Positions 58,985-64,000 of a stretch of DNA of 64,000 nucleotides are shown piece after piece. The first letter of the stretch is position 1, and every line of letters starts with the position of its first letter. Source of the stretch: Artemia franciscana. Taxonomy: Eukaryota; Arthropoda; Branchiopoda; Anostraca; Artemiidae. Below the pieces are notes generated by a model. That model was not told where the DNA came from. It made no database searches and worked only from the letters and a program-made list of their open reading frames with translations. Position numbers and translations under genes: made by a program. The DNA lies in the NCBI RefSeq assembly GCF_032884065.1, contig NC_088868.1:37192867-37256866 (forward strand). The letters run 5' to 3'.

Positions 58985-60470
58985 TAATTATATATAAGAA
59001 AACATATTTTTTAACTGAAAGCAAGGAGCGACATTAAAACATAAGACAAACAGAAATTATTCCGTATATGAAAGAAGTTGTCCCTCCCTCATGACCTCAC
59101 TCCTTACGCTAATGTTTCTTAGTGTTTTAAAAAGTTGAGTTGAGAGAGAGAGTCAAAATTTAGCGTAAAGAGCGGTATTTTGAGGAAGGAACAGCCCCAT
59201 TTATATACGGAGTAATTTCTGTTCTTTTAACTTTTGATTTCGCTCCTTACTTTTAGTTAAAAAACTTGTTTTCTTATTTAAATTCTGGACGTTTTGAATT
59301 AAAATATGTTTTGATTTTGGCTCTCCGAATATAAATAATTAAAATTAAATTTACATATTATTTATTTTGGCCTAATGACCTTGTCATAGTTTTGATCGGA
59401 AGATTTTGAGAAAAAAGGAGCGCGAGAGGGAGCCTAGTTAACCTCCAATTTGTTGGATACTTAAAAAGGCAACTAGAACTATTAATTTCTTACGAACTTG
59501 TTCATTAGTAAAAACATATGTTATTTACGAATTAACTTACGTAACGAAGTTCTATATTTGTATGTTTTATTGGGTATATGAGGGGGTTTGCCCCCTCGTC
59601 AATACCTCGCGCTTTTCACTAAAGCTTAAATTTTGTCCCAATGAATCACATCACAAAGACCGCATCACAAATGAATCACAAAGACCGTAGAATAAATAGT
59701 TGAAATTACGAAAAAATAATTTAGCGTAAAGCGCGAGGTATTAAGAGGAGTTGAACCCCCCACGTGTTTCTTTTTGTTTTAAGCTTTAATGCTGCTCCTT
59801 ACTCTCAGTTGGAAAACTTTTTTATATTTATTTTTTCATTTTTTTTTAAATGCTAGAAAATCCTGCGCTCCCTAAATGGAAATCCTCTTCCCTCATGACA
59901 AATTCCTCCTAGGAAAATCCTCCCCCTCCCCTCAACCCCTACTTCCAACCGAAAAATCTCCCTGAAAATGTTTAGACGCTTCCCAATAACTATTGCTATA
60001 TGTAAAAAACGGGTCCAAGTTTGTAACTTGCAGCCCCTCCCACGGAGACTGTGGGGGAATAAGTCATCCCCAAAGACACAACTATTAGGTTTTTGTCTTT
60101 GCTAAATAAAATGGCAATCTCAGAATTTTGATCTGGTGACTTTGGGAAATAATGAACGTGGGAGGGGGGCTAGGTGCTTTCCAATTTTTTGGTAAATTAA
60201 AAAGGGCACTAGAAATAAAAAAAAATTATTAGAATGAGCCCTCTCGTGGCATTTTAGGACAAATGGGTTGATACGATCACCCCTTGGAAAAAAATCTGTC
60301 TTCTGGGAAAAAATACAAAATTCTACATTTTTATAGATAGGAGCTGAAACTTCTACTGTAGGGTTTTCTGATTAGTTGAATTTGATGGTATGATTTTCGT
60401 TAAGATTTCACAACTTTTAGGGGGTGTCTCTCCCTATTTTCTAAAATAAGGAACTATTATTATCTATTAT
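58985..60470 (+). mobile_element. Modular composite repeat with nested palindromes, copy 3
   Basis: Palindrome 1 (58,985-59,270) starts aactgaaagcaaggagcgacatt and ends ctccttacttttagtt. The spacer (59,270-59,560) contains ttttgatcgg..attttgag and gagggagcctag, which repeat the start of the A block. Palindrome 2 (about 59,575-59,770) has cctcgcgcttttcactaaag and ttagcgtaaagcgcgagg. A linker and the A block (59,990-60,470) follow. The A block is truncated before its terminal hairpin. A small duplication of aatcacaaagaccg occurs at 59,645-59,690. Confidence 0.75.
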
Positions 60471-60913
60471 TCAATTATAAATAATAGAAACTATTCTCTA
60501 AGATTATTCAAACCGCACTAGAATTTACTAAGCAAAAGATGAAATATTACGATTTTAGTCACCAAAATGAAAAATGTAAAAATGAAACTTTTTAGTTCGC
60601 AAATAATGATAATTTATTTTAGGTTTGTTTGATAATTATTTGCTTTTGCCTGTCGTTAAATTAGTTTATTTTGTTTAGTTTATTATTAATTTGTTTATTT
60701 CGAGCGCTGTATGTTTTTTGTCAATTCGGTGAAACTTTAGGTCCAATACGTGAAATTGGATATTAGATATCGCTTCAGGCTGAATTTTCATGGAAAAACA
60801 AATCTCTTTACGATTAGGGAACTAGAAAAAGGAAACTGGTTTTTAACAAAGAGACTAGAAAGTAAAACTATAGTTATTTCTTAGTGAATACTGTAGTTAA
60901 ATTTATTTTTCAG
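60471..60913 (+). other. Distal end of intron 2
   Basis: AT-rich sequence ending in the pyrimidine-rich acceptor atttatttttcag directly before exon 3. Nothing else recognised. Confidence 0.6.
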
Positions 60914-61416
60914 TTGTCAATGATGCACCTGGCTATGTTGCTAAACATAACTTGAGAGGGATGGCTCTAAAGCTGCAGAATTTAATCACTGGAGACCGTA
61001 TTCAAGCCCAGTGCTTACCTCTGTATTCAATACTACTTTCAGTTAATATTTCTGTAATTGACTTAATGGTATTAGACTCCAAAAACGTAGAGCTTGAAGT
61101 TTTGAAGACAATTCCCTTCCAAAAAATTGACATAGCTGTTCTTTTGATAGAGACTTTTAATGAGCCAAAGTATCAAAAACAAATAACGCATGCTTATTTA
61201 AAATCTCAAGGATTTATTTATTATGACACGGTTCGTAATATTTTGCATCATGACGATTATATCTTCCTTAATAAAAAATATTTTAAAAAAGATGCTAGTT
61301 TACCAAATTTTAGTTTATCAAGTTATTTCAAAATTTTAACAGGAATAGAAAAAAAAAATGCCCCAGAAAGTGAATTTGAATCTTTTGTAAATTATTTCTT
61401 ACCTATCTTAGTATAG
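60914..61416 (+). CDS. Star-like FkbM-family membrane protein, exon 3 of 3 (C-terminus)
   Basis: Acceptor atttttcag ends at 60,913. The exon's first two bases complete codon 235 and the frame is open to TAG at 61,414-61,416. CLPLYSILLSVN (residues 268-279), then a strand ending VLDSKNVELEVLKTIPF and KIDIAVLLIE, correspond to the C-terminal half of FkbM domains. In most Star-like proteins this reads CxPLYSILLAxN...DYFSLDVEGxELxVLKTIPF. The usual LDVEG is LDSKN here, so the acidic and glycine residues after the Asp are lost, which may mean altered or absent catalysis. The C-terminus from about residue 355 is Lys/Phe-rich and unlike anything recognised. Confidence in the join is high because splice sites, phase and family order agree. 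Confidence 0.87.
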
Positions 61417-62879
61417 AAATTACAAAGTTTTTATTCGTAAATTTTACGAAAGGGGGGAGGGTAGGGATTCAGAGTGGATACTGGCTAACCTACCTTTCTC
61501 AAAGATTTTATTTTGCTTTAAATTAACAATAAGGTATCATAAACTCATCAATACAGTCACCTGTTTTAATTATATAAATAAATCTGTACACAATTATTAT
61601 CTCTTCAAAAAATTTATCGTTATCCTATGTTTTTATAATAAACTTACTAATAATCTTGCTGTTAGGTAATAATTTTTAATAACCTAACTTGGGTTTTCTA
61701 GGATTTTACAAAATGTACATCCAAATGATTTGTTTTACTCTATAGGTATAATGATGTGGGGATTCTATAAAAGCCTTCCAATTTTTTCTTGGAATGGAAA
61801 AATCTGTCTTGTTTATTTTCCTCGGCCAACTACATTTTACCATTGCTCTTGACAGTATAACTTATTTTCGCATGTTATTAAGTTTGGCTCTTATTACATC
61901 AGCCTCAAATTTTAATAGATGTAAAGAAGGTAATCAACAATTTTTTTGGCCAGATAACAAGCAAATAAATTTAATTATGAAATTAAAAATCATTTGAAAA
62001 CAAAAAATTACTTGAAAATAGCACAAAATCATCAACAAAAGTGAGTAAAGTGAGTAAAAGTGAGTGTTTTTATAAAAATAAAATATTAAACTTAGTTTTT
62101 ATTCAAAGTATAACTTTTTTACGTTTGTAGTAGCGTTTAAGTATTAATACAATATTCATGATTGATGATTGAAACCGAAACAAATATATATTCCTTTCAG
62201 AAAAATTTTACTTTCAGTAGCTTATTTTATTCAAGCAGTAAAATATTTCATAGGATAAGAAAAAGGTGCTAAAAGAGTTGATGAAGAAGGACAGGAGTCC
62301 TCATTTGATATATTGTCGCATAATGATAGTGAAATATCCTAACGACACTCTGTGCTGTTTGAGATCCAACTTTACCCTTCAGGGACATGTTTAAAAAGGA
62401 CATAGATTATTATCTTTTTTAAGGTTCAAAGACATTATATACATTTGATACGTATGTCCTTTTTTGCCTACGACCATGGAAAGAAGTTTACTTACGATTA
62501 CTTTTCTGTCAAGCTATGGTATTTAGAACAGATATAGGGATGTTTTCTTTCTTACTAATTCGAAAATTTGAATTTATGTGAAATAATCATATTTCTTCTT
62601 TTACAATGTTTTATTTGAAAATAACCGAAAATGAAGGATAAAAATCAATTTGTAGATTACAAGAGTTTGAGAAATCTTACGAATATGCAATCAGAATCAA
62701 TTAAAACAAAAACAGAACTCATAGATTGTGAAACTAAAGTGGAAATGAGTAAGGGTTGATGTGTTCATACTTTGCTTCTTCTGTCTGTGAAAAAAGGAAA
62801 AAATCGTAAGAATTAAAATGTTTGACAGGCTTAACCTAATACTTTCCTGGTGAAACTAATTGGGATGAAATTGCCACAA
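61417..62879. other. 3' UTR and AT-rich downstream sequence
   Basis: The first 150-200 bp are probably the 3' UTR of the Star-like gene. Beyond that no gene or repeat family is recognised. The frame at 61,794-61,997 has no motif support. Confidence 0.5.
61577..61582 (+). terminator. Candidate polyadenylation signal AATAAA
   Basis: AATAAA lies about 160 nt after the exon 3 stop codon, a normal distance for a 3' UTR. In AT-rich DNA this hexamer is common, and no downstream GU-rich element was scored, so the assignment is tentative. Confidence 0.4.
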
Positions 62880-63277
62880 AAAATTCCAAATTGCTTAGAA
62901 AAAATTCCACATTGCTTAGAAGAGAAAATGAAAGACTTTCAGAAATTCTAAATTTACAACAAGAAATCATTGTTCTAAAATCCAAGCCGTCTCCTTTTTC
63001 TTTTTCTTCTGCTCCCTGTCATTCCACTCCCACCAATGCCAGCCAAGTGAAAGGCCCACCAAAACATACTGTGATCCACGAACCTATCGAATTCCCCCAA
63101 AGTTAAAGTACTGTTAATAAGAAGATCACCCAGAACGAGTTAAAGGAAATAGCCCAAGATTTGGGCAAAAAGACAATTGATGACGTTGAAAAAATTATCT
63201 CTAGAAAATGCTACTTCTGTAGGAATGTAAAAATGCTACTTTCTGTAAAAATGCTACATTCTGTAAAAATGCTACTT
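62880..63277 (+). other. Decayed coding-like fragment and short tandem repeats
   Basis: The frame at 62,891-63,106 has a coiled-coil-like RRENERLSEILNLQQEI, then a Ser/Pro-rich stretch. After a stop it continues in another frame as LKEIAQDLGKKTIDDVEKII. This looks like an eroded element ORF1 but the family is not identified. A 21-bp unit (aaaattccaaattgcttag) is duplicated at 62,880-62,920. An approximately 17-bp unit (tctgtaaaaatgctact) is repeated three or more times at 63,205-63,275. Confidence 0.4.
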
Positions 63278-63301
63278 CCACCCCTACTTCTGTAGGGGTG
63301 G
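63278..63301. repeat. Perfect 10-bp-stem hairpin
   Basis: ccacccctac and gtaggggtgg flank a ttct loop. It lies exactly between the short tandem repeats and the end of the minus-strand non-LTR fragment, so it may mark a recombination junction. Confidence 0.8.
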
Positions 63302-64000
63302 AATGAGAACTGAGGGAAGTGTGGTGAAATACGAATTGAAGCCACTTGCTAAGGATTTTTTATTCACAACAGATCTATCAGCTTTCCTATAAAGAGATGG
63401 GCAAGATTGTTTGAGTTTCTTACGGGAGAGAGCTTCATTAATTACAGTCCAAACCTTGCGCAAATTCCCTTTACACTCATTAATTCGACGTGAAAAATAC
63501 AGCTTTTTTGCTAAGCGAACTGAAGAAGTGAGCACATTTTTGTAATGTTTATACTTCAGAAGATCTTCCTGTGTCTTACTTTTACATGCAGCCTTGAACA
63601 AAGACGCCTTCATATGGGTTGCATTGATCAGACCTCTAGACTTCCATGGGCATTTAGGTGTAAAATTCCTTGGCCTCTTTCTAAGAGGAAAATGCTTATC
63701 CAACAGAGTGCCCATACGACACAAAAATAATCTAGTTGCACAATCAGCATCATTAGCTTCAAGAACACTAGACCAATCATTACTCTGAAGACTATGTATT
63801 AAATTAGAAATTTCTCTATCTGTAAAAGTTCTAAAAGAAGACTTGCCTTTCTCATCCACAGTAATCTCTGTTTTAGGCACAGATAGTGATAGATAAATAG
63901 GGAAGTGATCAGAAAGATCAGTGAAAACAAGACCAGATGAGAACTTCAAATTAGGAGAAAGAGAAGTGAAAATATTATCTATCCCCACACCAGAAAGCTG
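63284..64000 (-). pseudogene. Non-LTR retrotransposon endonuclease C-terminus and linker, truncated
   Basis: The minus-strand frame is open from the right edge to 63,284. It begins GIDNIFTSL (the LIDxIF-type motif) and LVFTDLSDHFPIYLSL, the terminal Ser-Asp-His motif of the endonuclease. The linker follows, with WSSVLEANDADCA, RKRPRNFTPKCPWKSRGLI and FSRRINECKGNLRKVWTVINEAL, all typical of CR1/L2/Jockey-type ORF2. It ends at FNSYFTTLPSVL just before the RT would start, so the 3' part of the element is missing here. The 5' part lies beyond the window. The plus-strand frames at 63,545-63,788 are shadows. Confidence 0.82.

Noticed and set aside
1..64000. CRISPR array, operon or prokaryotic gene cluster
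   Set aside because: No regularly spaced identical repeats with unique spacers and no closely packed long ORFs; splice sites and retrotransposons show an animal genome.

Overview
The window is animal nuclear DNA: AT-rich, mostly non-coding, with spliced coding exons separated by very large introns and dense decayed transposable elements. The host is probably an arthropod, possibly a crustacean. That rests on a Star-like FkbM-family gene plus CR1/L2-, RTE-, I/Jockey- and Penelope-like remnants, and is inference, not proof. Nothing prokaryotic (operons, Shine-Dalgarno sites, CRISPR arrays) is present.

One host gene spans most of the window on the + strand. Three exons at 13,187-13,636, 43,341-43,593 and 60,914-61,416 have consensus splice sites and compatible phases. 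Together they encode about 401 residues: an N-terminal membrane anchor followed by a methyltransferase-fold FkbM domain of the Star-like type. The introns are 29,704 and 17,320 bp, and nearly every other feature downstream of exon 1 lies inside them.

Region by region. 1-1,030 is a Penelope-like reverse transcriptase remnant (-). 1,780-3,780 holds a repeat-family fragment and a TAC-rich degenerate tandem array. 3,848-8,375 is a long decayed two-ORF non-LTR retrotransposon (+). 8.4-13.2 kb is AT-rich sequence with a GC-richer repeat block, two repeats headed by an initiator-tRNA-Met-like sequence, and a foldback cluster.

Intron 1 (13.6-43.3 kb) is dominated by a giant inverted duplication: arms 16,760-21,190 and 22,106-26,534 around a 915-bp loop. 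A diverged third copy of its core lies at 30,165-35,060. The intron also holds a modular composite repeat with nested palindromes (25,905-27,666 and 38,505-40,105) and two non-LTR RT remnants (40.4-43.1 kb).

Intron 2 (43.6-60.9 kb) holds two RTE-type remnants in opposite orientation and an I/Jockey-like element with an exact 84-bp in-frame duplication. It also holds a second, inverted region of the TAC-type array, a CR1/L2-like RT remnant and a third composite repeat. After exon 3 the window ends in a truncated non-LTR endonuclease fragment on the - strand.

The items most likely to be undescribed are the roughly 4.4-kb-armed palindrome inside a transcribed intron, its unclassified core repeat, the modular composite element, and the initiator-tRNA-headed SINE-like family. 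All family assignments come from reading motifs by eye; no database search was run.
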